In this document: one piece after another, positions 54,901-64,000 of the stretch
Layout of the letters: each line of letters begins with the position of its first letter
How positions within the stretch are numbered: position 1 is the stretch's first letter
Source: Hemerocallis citrina
Lineage: Eukaryota > Streptophyta > Magnoliopsida > Asparagales > Asphodelaceae
Reading direction: 5' to 3'
Assembly (NCBI GenBank): GCA_017893485.1
Contig: CM030362.1
Coordinates: forward strand, 182,488,175 to 182,552,174
Length of the DNA: 64,000 nucleotides
Notes under the pieces: model-generated
What the model saw: only the letters and a program-made list of their open reading frames with translations
Databases searched by the model: none
What the model was told of the DNA's origin: nothing
Translations under genes and position numbers: made by a program

Positions 54901-55446
54901 TCGCCTTCCAGTCACCGCTCATAGTCTTTGATCGTATTATCAACCATTGTTACTGATCTTGATTTTGATCTAGTTCATTATTTCTTGATATACCATGTTT
55001 TCTTGCTTCTTTGCTTCTACTACTTGCTGTCCGTAACTTGCTCTATAGGACCCCCCCAATCTCTAGTTGATGAGTTTGCAGGTACCGAAAGAGATTTGAC
55101 TAAAGGTCTTGGTGAGAAAACCTTCTAGAGAATGAAGCTGAATCATTAGACAACATTTCATTCATGTTATTTACTTTCCCGCATTGTTACTTTTGTCATA
55201 CTTTGTATTCCAAGCTTTTATGACCCGAAGTTTACTTTTCTCCCAGATATTGGATATTATTTTATGGATTTATTTCATGGATTATTGAGATTTATTCATT
55301 GTTTATGTGGTTATTTATTTTTGCGTGGTTGTGATCTCTTGCATAATGTTGAGTAAATCTGTTACAACTTATGGATGATGTACACATAATTCGCTGGGTC
55401 TTTGTTATGTGCTCGTGTTCCCATGTTTTGGGAAGCAGGTCGAGAC
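51907..55446 (+). mobile_element. S4: family-S LTR plus truncated second LTR
   Basis: A full LTR (51907-54871; TGTAACCCATGTTTCC to GGGGCGTGATA) is followed by about 20 bp that look like a degraded post-LTR/primer-site region. Then comes the last ~550 bp of a second LTR (about 54890-55446, ending GGTCGAGACA). The element body is therefore almost wholly deleted. TATA (52081-52090), telo-box TTAACCCTAA (52101-52110) and a CCACC-rich leader (52137-52560) match the layout of S1-S3. The 183-codon ORF in the leader (52137-52688) is low complexity and has no domain. No convincing TSD. Confidence 0.78.
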
Positions 55447-55465
55447 AGATTTTTTTAATTTATCC

Positions 55466-55499
55466 ACACACACACACACGCACACACACACACACACAT
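55466..55499 (+). repeat. (CA)n microsatellite and LTR-like scrap
   Basis: A CA run is followed by CATAATTCGCCGGGCCCTGTGACA (to about 55523), which repeats text from the end of the family-S LTR. A further tiny remnant. Confidence 0.6.
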
Positions 55500-55532
55500 A
55501 ATTCGCCGGGCCCTGTGACAAATTTATATACA

Positions 55533-57290
55533 TAGAACTGCAAGAACTTGTTAGCATCACTTAGTATGCACTTAGAGACAGACAAAATTATAATCATCTC
55601 ATAGTAATTTTAGTGGCTTAAAATGCATGTAATGCAACAACATATTTTTTATGCTCTTATTTGAGGAATTTTTTCCCGTATTAACCCATTTTAAAAAAAT
55701 ATTGACCAAACTGATCCACTTTAAAAAATATTTATCCAACTAACCCAGTTTTGGACACGTCATCATAAAACGCTATTGAAAATAATAGCATATGTTATTT
55801 TGATGCCGTTGTTTCCAATAGAGGCACATGTAAAAATAAAATTCATTGCGGCTATTAGGAGTAACGTCATCAGTATATCTCACATTCACTTAGGAGTTCT
55901 TTGACCTGAGGAAAAAATTGTAAGTGAAAATTACTTATAACTGATGCCGCTATTCCCAATAATGGCATAAATTAGCCTGATTCCGCTATTAGTAATAACA
56001 GCATCAGTGTAATCCGTAGTGTACTCCAAATTTCGTACAGGTGCATCAACTTCAAGCCCTGTTTCGAGCTTTGATGCAACTAGTATCTCTCAAAACTCAA
56101 AACATGAAAGTTGTAGATCTTTTTCTTGGTGTTCCATAGCATTTTGAATCATCTCAATCGGAGTTTGGATGATAGAGTTATGCCCAGATTACGAAGCGAT
56201 GTCGAAACTGTTCAGAAAAAAATATAAGTGAAAATCGCCTATAACTGTTGCCGCTATTCCCAATAACTGCATAAATTAACCTGATGCCACTATCGAAAAT
56301 AAAGATATCAGTGTAATCCACAGTGTACTCCAAATTTCGTGTAGGTACATTAACTTCAAGCTCTATTTCGAGCTTGATGCGACCCGTATCTATCAAAACT
56401 CAAAACATAAAAGTTGTAGATCTCTTTCTTGATATTCCATAGAATTTTGAATCATCTCAATTGAAGTTCTAATGAAAGAATTATGCCCAGATTATGAAGC
56501 GATTTTGAAACGATAACTGATTTTGGATAGTTTCGACATCTCTACGTAATCTGGGAATAACTTTATAATCCATACTCCGATTGAGATGATTCAGAATGCT
56601 ATTGAATACCAAGGAAAAGATCTACAATTTTAATGTTCTGAGTTTTGAGAGTTACTAGCTACATCAAGGTCGAAATCGATTTCGACCTTGAAGTTGATGC
56701 ACCTGCATAAAATTTGGAGTACATTGTAGATTACACTGATGCCACTATTGCCAAAAGCAGCATCAGGCTAATTTATTCCTTTATTGGGAATAGTCACAGT
56801 AGTTATAAGATTTTTCTTGTATAATTTTTTTATCAAGTCAGAGAGCTCCTAAGTAAATGAGATATGCATTGATGTCGTTACTTCTAATAGTGGCAACGTA
56901 ATTTTTTTTTATACAGGGTGTCACTGTTGAAAACAAAAAAATCAAAATAACATATGCCGTTATTGCCAATATCATTTTATGCTGGCGTGTCAAAAAGTGG
57001 GTCAGTTGGATAAATATTTTCGAAAGTGGGTCAGTTTGGTCAATATTTTCAAAAAGTGGGTCAGTAAGAAAAAATTCTTATTTGTGCGCGCTTGATTGTT
57101 TCTTTATATGGCGAATTTTGACCGCAACTAATTGTATCGGGGAAATTTATATTTGGAGTTACATCAACACAAAAAGATCTCCTCTACATGTAAATCTTCT
57201 CCATCTAGATTCACGTGGGTTTTAATGAAATGTGAGTTCCCAATTGTTTGGATGTATATGATCAAAAAAAATTGTTTGGATGTAAAATGA
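55533..57290 (+). repeat. Duplicated segment, copy 2 (interrupted)
   Basis: Homologous to 48733-49196. Left part 55533-55663 and right part 57076-57290 flank the foldback element; the uninterrupted copy 1 serves as its empty site. Further right, another ~310 bp insertion separates the last few matching bases (about 57604-57622). Confidence 0.8.
55664..57075. mobile_element. Foldback MULE-like element with 9-bp TSD
   Basis: 1,412 bp flanked by a perfect 9-bp duplication TCTTATTTG (55655-55663 and 57076-57084), the size typical of Mutator-like elements. The ends (CCCACTTT-TGAAAATATTGACC type) are inverted for about 150 bp, and the similarity continues inward, so the right half is an inverted copy of the left. 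The left arm additionally holds a ~340-bp block twice (about 55880-56215 and 56216-56530). No coding capacity; the ORF at 56178-56396 lies inside an arm. A transcript would fold into a long hairpin. Confidence 0.8.
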
Positions 57291-57603
57291 ACAAGACAGT
57301 ATGTCGTCCGTCCAAGTCCGAATTGCGAAATGGTCCAATCCGGGACCGTCTGAACTGTTTTACGAACCGAACTTGAACAAATTATTAGGTTCAATGCTTT
57401 ACCGAGTCCAGTTCGTCCAAACAAAAACAGCCTTCTGCTTTTATAACGAACGAGCCTGGACTATAAAATTTTTGTCCGATCTGAACCGAGCCAGATATAA
57501 ACCCGTCCAAGTAGAATTTCGATCCGAACTTGAACATATAGCTGTCTGGTCCGTCTGGTCCGATTTACAGTCCTATTTAGATCTTTTTGTTTTTTGCTTT
57601 TGC
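57291..57603. mobile_element. Unclassified ~310-bp insertion
   Basis: Present in copy 2 and absent from copy 1 of the duplicated segment. Rich in GTCCGA / GACCGTC / GAACCGAAC-type words near both ends. I could not establish ends or a TSD. The ORFs at 57164-57624 cross its borders and are not genes. Confidence 0.35.
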
Positions 57604-57623
57604 TTTAAGATATGGTTTGCGTG

Positions 57624-58094
57624 AGGTTGGCCGGTATCATTTTATGGTCCAACCTCATCACCTAAACCGGCAGGTTGGTCGTCGGAGACAAAACATAATC
57701 TTCATGATTACTTAATTATTTAATTAATTATTAAATATTAGTATAATAACAGAAAAGAATGAGACCTTTTATAAAAAAATAAATTGAAAGATTGGGATAA
57801 GCCTAACTTTATTGAATTTCAACAAGTCGGCAGAGTTCCTAACTACCAAATGTGACATTGAATGAATCGCTGTCAACACGATCATTCCTGTACATTATAA
57901 ATGCCTTAATTAATTATATATATTATTTTGTCACTATGAACAAACTCATGTATTGATTCGGCATGTGACATCACATGCACGAGACTCATTAAAAAAACAC
58001 CATTTCTAATTACAGTACACCTATGAATTATTTTTGATGAAAATAGCTTTGATTCAGGGAATTCAAATACATCATCTAGAGCTATGAACCAAAA
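57624..58094. other. Unassigned AT-rich spacer
   Basis: I see no gene or clear repeat. It may include the sequence downstream of the Tat-type LTR that follows on the minus strand. Confidence 0.35.
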
Positions 58095-58729
58095 AAGTTT
58101 ACATTGTTGATGCTGCACTTTTTCGGTGTGAAAGCAACAGAAGATAAGTTCTTGTAATTAGTAGAAAACTCAGATCTCAATCCTTCCTCAGACTAAGATG
58201 TGAGGCTAATATTTAAGGAATTCATGTGGAGGTCATGGTGGTTGTGCTAACTGACGTCTCGCCGGTAACCTAAAACAACAAAATGAAACACCGTGGATGA
58301 TCCCGACAACAGACCTCCGACAGTTAAGTTAGTAACCATAAGTAATAAAATGGGTTTAGTAGGCAAAAAGTTGATTAACCTTGTAACAGAGGAGAAGGGG
58401 GCATATTTATAGGCTTGAGCAGAAACAGTTAGAGAAAGATTCCCTTAACTGATTTGGAGGATCCCTTTAATTAAGAGAATTAATCTGTTAATGAGTCCAT
58501 AATCTTCGGGATTTGATTGTCATCCTTAATTGGTCAGTTAATTACTCCTGATTGGGTTACTGGTGGTCCCAACTCGTGGGTTAAGATGGTGTGATTGGCC
58601 CATGGTTGGCCCCCATGTTCAAGTTGTGGGCCTGTAAAGGTCGCGAAATGGACACATTTCTCATAGGAATCCACTATTCATCCAAGAATTGTGCGGTCTT
58701 GATTAGCCGCAGTTTTCACCCCCATTATG
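58095..58729 (-). mobile_element. Tat-type LTR, minus strand (3' LTR)
   Basis: Read on the minus strand it has the same plan as 997-1757: a GTGGGGGGCT purine tract, a start with GGGGGTGAAAAC, then TATA CTATAAATATG (58402-58412). After that come TTAACTGTCGGAGG and GTCGGGATCATCCACGGTG (the lineage-typical stretch), TTTTAGGTTACCGGCG, and an end near TTTCACACC...GTGCAGCATCA. The inner border (about 58095-58115) is approximate. With the satellite on its upstream side this is again the 3' end of an element. No TSD read. Confidence 0.68.
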
Positions 58730-58744
58730 AGCCCCCCACCCTCG
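58730..58744 (-). other. Polypurine tract of the minus-strand Tat-type element
   Basis: Minus strand CCGAGGGTGGGGGGCT immediately precedes the LTR; it shares GTGGGGGGCT with the left Tat-type element. Confidence 0.6.
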
Positions 58745-58864
58745 GAGGTTAGCTTCTAGCAACCTTCGAGGAGTAGATAACTCGTGTGAAAAATCATGTC
58801 GGCGTGAAGGTCTATTTACCGCAATGATATTGGATCCGTTTGTCCAAGAGTTTAGAGGTCCGGC

Positions 58865-60182
58865 TACCGAGGATCGAGGTAAGAGGCACGAGGCGCGAAA
58901 AAGTTCGCGAGTGACCCGGAGTACCATACCGAAGAGTGAGACACGAGGCGCGAGCCAACTTGAGAAAAAATTCGCTAGTGGCTCGGAGTACCATGCCGAG
59001 GGGCGAGGTATGAAGCATGAAACAAATTGAGAAGAAATTCGTGATTGGCTCGGAGTGCCATGCCGAAGGGCGAGGCGCGAGTCAATTCGGAGTACCATGC
59101 CGATGAGCGAGACACGAGGTGCGAGCCAACTTGCGAAGAAATTCATGGGCGGCTCGGAGTACCATGCCAAGGGGCGAGGGGCGAGATGCGAGGCGTGAAG
59201 AAGTTCGTGAGTGACCCTGAGTACCGCCCCAAAGGATGAGGCACGATGCGTGAGCCAATGTGTGAAAAAATTTGCGAGTGGCTCGAGTACCATGCCGAGG
59301 GGCGAGACACAAGCCAACATGTGAAGAAATTTGCGAGTGGCTTGGAGTACCATGCCGAGGGACGGGGAACGAGGCGCGAGCCAACATGCGAAGAAATTCG
59401 TGAGTGGCTCTGAGTATCATGCCGATGGGTGAGGTACGAGTCAATTTGCAAAGAAATTCGTGAGTGGCTCATAACACCATGCCGAGGGTCAAGGCAGGAG
59501 GCGCGAGCTAATTTGTGAAGAAATTCGCGAGTGGCTCGAAGTACCACGCCTAGGGGCGAGGTACGAGATGCGAGCCAATTTGCGAATGGCTCGAAGTACC
59601 ATGTCGAGGGGCGAGGAGCAAGTCAATTAGCGAAGAAATTCGTGAGTGACCTTGAATACCATGCCGAGGGGCGAGGCACGAGCAGAGCCAGCCCTGAGTT
59701 TTCGGGGGCCCAAGGCGAAGTCCCCAAATGGGGCCCTCCATACACCAAAAAAAAAACATGTATACAAAAAATTTGCACATTATTGAAAGCAAAATATGCA
59801 AAATATATAAATTTGTTTTAAATCACTCAAATTTAAAGTCTCAAATTCAATTCAAGTCTTCAAGCCTAAACCCAAATCATTTTAAAAAAAAAAAAAATTA
59901 AAGGCTCAAATAATTATTTTTTGGGGCCCCTAATAACAACAGTATTTTTTTAACGCGCAAAATACGTGCCTATATTTACAAAGGAATTATAAATTTGGGG
60001 CCCCTAAAATCGGAAAAATGCCTGGGGCCTGAGGCGACAGCCTCATCGACCTCAAGGGTGGGGCCGGCCCTGGGCACGAGGCGCGAGTCAGTTTGCAAAG
60101 AAAATCACGAGTGATCCGGAGTACCATGCCGAGGGGCAAGGCACCTAGTCCGAGCTCATTTGTGAGGAAATTCGCGAGTGAC
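58865..60182 (-). repeat. 60-68-bp satellite array in the Tat-type 3' region
   Basis: About 14-16 degenerate units with the core GGCTCGGAGTACCATGCCGA and GGGGCGAGGC...CGCGAG. Spacing between successive GTACCATGCC cores is mostly 59-69 bp, with one short unit of 36 bp. The array is interrupted by a hAT-like element at 59683-60072 and cut at 60183 by the Athila LTR. ORFs of up to 216 codons on both strands through it are by-products of the repetition. Confidence 0.9.
59683..60072. mobile_element. hAT-like MITE with 8-bp TSD
   Basis: 390 bp between perfect 8-bp duplications GGCACGAG (59675-59682 and 60073-60080). Ends CAGAGCCAGCCCTG and, inverted, CAGGGCCGGCCCC are short hAT-type terminal repeats. 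The subterminal GGGGCCC and GGCGA(C/A)GnC words recur inverted. The middle is AT-rich, with no transposase. It must be younger than the satellite unit it splits. Confidence 0.82.
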
Positions 60183-61862
60183 TGTTGTGTATAATTTTTA
60201 TATAAATATTTGCACTCATTTACCCATAAAAATTGCTTGTATTCGTCTATCTTGTTAAAAATTCATCTTATTTCCATAGATTTCAGTTAATTAATTATTT
60301 TTGAAGGAATAAGATTTTTTGATGCAAATGGTGAAGATTTTCTGTAAAAATCAACAAACAAAACAAGGAGAGTAATTGATTAATTTTTATTGTTTTGTTG
60401 AATTTTAAATTTTCCAATTTGGCCAATTGAAAAGCAAAATAGAATTTGTAATTGCTAATAGAGGTGAAAATGAAATAAATAAATTTAAAAGGGTTTAATT
60501 GAGACAATGTGATTATTAGTTATTTTAATTAATTTAAACTAATTAATTTTATTTTATTTTTAAATCGTAAATTCTGATTTTATTTTGTGTGTGCAGCACA
60601 TGTTTCAAAAAAAAGAAAGAGAAGAAAAAGAAGCAAGAATTCAAGATTAAATCAAATAAGGAAAGAAATAAATAAAGATGTGGGGTTTTCTGCAAAAATA
60701 AACCCTAATCCCTACGTTCCTGCGCTTATAAATACGATAACAAAAGAAGAGAAGAGGGGCACGCTTAACAAGGAAGTGAGCTATGGCTAATTCCAAACCA
60801 AATAAAAAAAATAAAAAAAAAGGCATTGATGTGAAGAGACAGAGTAAAGAGAGGGCGCTGGTCGGTGCTTCTTGCGGCGCGGAAACAAAAAGGAGGAGAG
60901 AGGAGCAGTCACGTGGGCAGCGCGGAAAAAGAGAGACGGAGGAGAAATAGAGGAGCTGACATGGGCTCATGTGGGTGACAATGTGCTTTCGACTCGAAAC
61001 TCGAGGAACAAAATAGAGAAGGACAGAGGGTGACGCTGTGCTTGCTGGCTCGGTTTTCGAGGCATCTGTTTGTAATTTTTCTTTTACAAAACTGTTTTTT
61101 CTGTATCTTCTCTTTTCTTCGTCTCATTTTATTATGAAATCCAAAACTGTATTTGTTAGTTGCAATTTTATTATGAACTAAGTTTAATTTTGTAGGGCTT
61201 TGATGTAGACTAGTTTTGAGAACATAATTTTAAATTCCATATTATTTTTTTATTTTTTCATGGTTGTGTGTTTAATTTTTGTTGTTAATGCTTACAATTG
61301 GTTGACAAACTTTTATAAGATCTATTAAATCATGGAGAGATCGAACTGGTAATTTGTGATTTTTGAATTAATAAAATTAAATACTGTTACAAGAGCGAAC
61401 TGCTGTTAATGTGACCGTTAAGAAATCCATAGATCTTAATGAATTTTCAATTAGTATTTGTGTAAGAACTATGACAAATAATTAGTTGAGAATATTTTTG
61501 ATATTGCTTGAGAGAGAATATTGAATAATTTGGGGATTTTGGTCTACAACTTGAAAAAATAATATTTTTATTCATATGGAGTTATAAATTATGTAGGATT
61601 AACTAGGTGAAATCAAAAACCCTAGAATTAGTTTTGCTATTAACAAACAACAAAATTTCACATCCCGCTCATTTTAATTAATTTAGTTAGTTCTAAAAAT
61701 TTAATTTAGTTGCTTTCTTTATTGAATTTCGATTTTTCAAATAGTAGTTAATCTAGTAATTTTGGTACTCGATAAAATAATTAGTCTTTGTGGGTTCAAC
61801 ACTCTTTTCACTTATCCATACTACTTGTTGCGACTTTGTACATTTGCAAACAATTCACACCA
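60183..61862 (+). repeat. 5' LTR of the Athila-type element
   Basis: About 1.68 kb, TGTTGTGTATAATT...TTCACACCA. A TATA box CTTATAAATACG lies at about 60724-60735. Short ORFs (60587-60790, 61788-62027) are not recognisable as genes. Confidence 0.8.
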
Positions 61863-61868
61863 AGTTTT

Positions 61869-61886
61869 TGGCGCCGCTGCCGGGGA
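61869..61886 (+). other. Athila primer binding site
   Basis: TGGCGCCGCTGCCGGGGA, six bases after the LTR, matches the primer site typical of Athila elements (usually assigned to tRNA-Asp). Confidence 0.88.
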
Positions 61887-62033
61887 CTAGTTATTTTTTT
61901 ATTGATATTGAAAATTGCTAGACTGTTACTAGTTTGGTTTTTTATTTTTATTTTATATTTAATTGTTATTTTACCTCTTTATTCTTTTTTGACTTATTTT
62001 TCTTTAATTTTTTTTTCCAGGACTTAGGAGTGT

Positions 62034-63038
62034 ATGCCCAGATCTAAACCATTGGAGCCTACACTTTTTGACCCAGAGATTGAGAGAACCTTGCGTCAGA
62101 TCAGAAAAAAGAAGAAAGAAAACACCACATCCTCTTTATCCATGGAGAACGAAGAGGAGAACAAAGCTTTGAAGGATTCTGCAATGCCCTCTGTCAATGG
62201 AGCAACTCCAAGCATCAAAAGGCCTACAATTGAAGCAAACAATTTTGAAATTAAACCAGCAATTATTCAAATAATCCAATAGACAGTTCAATTTGGAGGA
62301 CTAGCACATGATAATCCAAATGTTCACATTGCAAACTTTCTCGAAATGTTCAACTTGGGAGGGCTTAACACAAAAATTTATGGCAAAGTATTTTCCCCCA
62401 CAAAAAACAGCAAGGTTAAGGAATGACATCACCACATTCACGCAATTCGAGACCGAATCATTATATGATGCATGAGAGAGGTACAAAGAGCTAATAAGAA
62501 AATGTCCTCATCATGAACTACCTAAGTGGCTACAAGTGCAGACATTCTATAACGGTTTGGGAGCTACAAATCGATCTACTTTAGATGCAGTAGCTGGAGG
62601 TGCACTAATGAGAAAAACTCATGAATCAGCCTATGAACTTTTAGAGGAGATGACATTTAATAATTATCAGTGGTTTTCAGAGAGAACAATGCCAAGAAAA
62701 GTGGCGGGAGTTTTTGAACTTGATCCTATTACTACTTTAACTGCACAAATTGCTACTTTATCTAAACAATTAGGAAATGTGAATGTTAATTCTATTCAAA
62801 ATAATATTATTTGTGATCATTGTGCAGAAAACCACTCAAGTGCAGATTGCCAATTGGGGAACCCTTTTGCTCAATCAAATGCCGAACAAGTAAATTTTGT
62901 GTCAAACTTTCAAAGGCAAAACAACCCTCATGCAAACACATACAATTCAGGATGGAAAAATCACCCCAATTTTCTTGGAATAATAATCAAGGAGGAGCTA
63001 GACCACAACAAAATTTTTAACAACAAGAAAAGAAGTTG
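62034..63038 (+). pseudogene. gag: Athila gag, broken
   Basis: Start at MPRSKPLEPTLFDPEIERTL; an N-terminal basic KKKKEN stretch, then the family motif RPTIEANNFEIKPAIIQ. TAG at 62280 follows, and then GGLAHDNPNVHIANFLEMF. A deletion removes much of the capsid core before FETESLYDA and PHHELPKWLQVQTFYNGLG. From 62536 another frame is open with AAGGALMRKT-type text, ESAYELLEEM, NNYQW, PRKVAGVFELD and a knuckle-like CDHCAENHSSADC. The usual gag motif order is kept. It is shorter than normal Athila gag because of the deletion. Confidence 0.88.
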
Positions 63039-64000
63039 ACACTAGAAGAGATGTTCATGCAACACATGCAGTAGACAGAGCAATACATACAGAGGACAGA
63101 TTTGGCAATCCAAAATATTGCAACTTCAACTTCAGCTTCAATTCACAATCTTGAGGTTCAAATTGGTCAAATTTCAAATATTCTTAACAAAAGAACGGCA
63201 GGAACATTACCTAGTAGCACTGTGGTCAATCTCAAGGAGCATGTCAAAGCAATAACACTTAGAAGTGGGACAACAATTGAGCAGCTACAAACCAAAAATG
63301 CCGAACAAAATGGGGTTGAAAAGCAAAGTGAGAACGAGCAAAGTGTGGAGGAACAAAAGCCGCACAAAGCAGTTTCAGGCCAAACAGTTTCATGGGAGTT
63401 TAATTCTAACACTTATTCTATTTCTCCTTATGATCCACCTATTCCCTTTCCACAAAGACTTAAAAAGAATAAGCTTGATAATCAGTTTTCAAAATTTTTA
63501 AATATTTTCAAACAATTGCATATTAATATTCCTCTAATTGAAGTTTTAGAACAAATGCCTAGATATGGTAAATTTTTGAAGGATATTTTATCAAACAAGA
63601 GGAAGCTGGAAGAACATGAGATGATGATGTTAACAGAAGAAAGTAGTGCAATTTTACAAAAGAAGTTACCGCCTAAACTTAAAGATCCAGGGAGTTTTAC
63701 AATTCCTTGCACTATTGGAAATTCTTCTTTTTATAAAGCACTATGCGATTTAGGAGCAAGTATTAATCTTATGCCATATTATGCTTTCAGGAAATTAGGT
63801 ATTGGAGAAACAAAACCTACCACAATTTTCTTGCAATTGGCGGACAGATCTATCAAATACCCAAGAAGGATCATTGAAGACATTTTGGTGAAAGTAGACA
63901 AGTTCATATTTCTTGCAAATTTTATTGTGCTTGACATGGAGGAAGATGAACAAATTCTCTTTGATTTTGGGGAGACCTTATCTTGCCACAGGAAGAACAT
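63039..64000 (+). pseudogene. Athila gag-protease linker and retropepsin, runs off window
   Basis: After TAG at 63072 (probably Gln) one frame is open to about 63950. It contains ITLRSGT, a Glu/Gln-rich linker, PYDPPIPFPQRLKK, and a retropepsin domain with GSFTIPCTIG and the active site LCDLGASINLMP (D-L-G, as usual in Athila). It continues with IILVKVDKF-like beta strands. Close to the edge a frameshift (about 63955) puts the expected GRPYLATGR motif into another frame. RT and integrase would lie to the right of the window. Confidence 0.85.

Larger units (their letters stand above)
60183..64000 (+). mobile_element. Athila-type Ty3/gypsy element, 5' part
   Basis: LTR, primer binding site of the TGGCGCCG type, gag and protease of an Athila-lineage element, inserted into the Tat satellite and running off the right edge. 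Lineage call rests on the primer site, the gag motifs and the LCDLGASINLMP protease motif. Its 3' LTR, and so its TSD, lie outside the window. Confidence 0.88.

Noticed and set aside
56178..56396. 72-residue minus-strand ORF
   Set aside because: Lies in one arm of the foldback element and is not conserved in the other arm.
58703..59821. Long ORFs on both strands in the 58.7-59.8 kb region
   Set aside because: By-products of the 60-68-bp satellite and the hAT-like insert.

Overview
This is plant nuclear DNA, most likely from a flowering plant and probably a eudicot, and I see no ordinary host gene in it. Nearly all of it can be assigned to transposable elements stacked inside one another: Ty3/gypsy LTR retrotransposons (Tat-type, Athila-type and chromodomain-bearing, probably Tekay/Del-type), Mutator-like (MULE) elements, and PIF/Harbinger-like, hAT-like, Helitron and foldback elements. 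Several insertions were confirmed by reading matching target-site duplications (TSDs) on both sides. LAYOUT. 1-1757: a 42-bp minisatellite, a polypurine tract and a Tat-type LTR (+ strand). 1791-48140: remains of one old MULE-like DNA transposon whose two inverted ends are now 46 kb apart. Three complete or nearly complete long-LTR chromoviruses inserted into it: T1 (1931-21834, TSD AAGTG), T2 (22484-36380, TSD TCATT) and T3 (37549-47875, TSD TAAAA). What is left of the MULE is 1791-1930, 21840-22483, 36386-37548 and 47881-48140. It carries fragments of a minus-strand gene with a plausible 96-bp intron. A second LTR family, called S here, then invaded these chromoviruses. Two solo LTRs lie in T1 (7554-10996, 13472-17347), one lies in T2 (29165-33160), and a 2.3-kb broken piece with LTR, primer binding site and gag sits in T3 (about 42690-44982). 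48141-57650: a patchwork with a duplicated 0.45-kb segment. Between its two copies is a foldback MITE bordered by (TA)n, interrupted by a PIF/Harbinger-like element that itself holds a Helitron; then come a small inverted-repeat element and a fourth family-S LTR complex. The second copy of the segment is interrupted by a 1.4-kb foldback MULE with a 9-bp TSD. 57650-60182: a second Tat-type LTR, on the minus strand, with its own 60-68-bp satellite; the satellite is interrupted by a hAT-like element with an 8-bp TSD. 60183-64000: the 5' LTR, primer binding site, gag and protease region of an Athila-type element running off the right edge. HOW THE PARTS WORK. T1 and T2 encode gag, protease, reverse transcriptase, RNase H, integrase and a C-terminal chromodomain, but in broken frames. 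Most in-frame stops are TAG, TAA or TGA where the related copy, or the family in general, has Gln, Arg or Trp. That fits decay by methyl-cytosine deamination, and nothing here looks able to move by itself. The observations I rate highest are: an extra in-frame leader ORF between primer binding site and gag shared by T1 and T3 but absent from T2; a pair of G-box-like sites exactly 11 bp apart conserved in three LTR families; tRNA-like A/B-box pairs inside two LTR families; satellites of different unit length beside both Tat LTRs; and the MITE-PIF-Helitron nest. Coordinates marked 'about' were judged by eye. Family names are inferences from motifs, not database matches.
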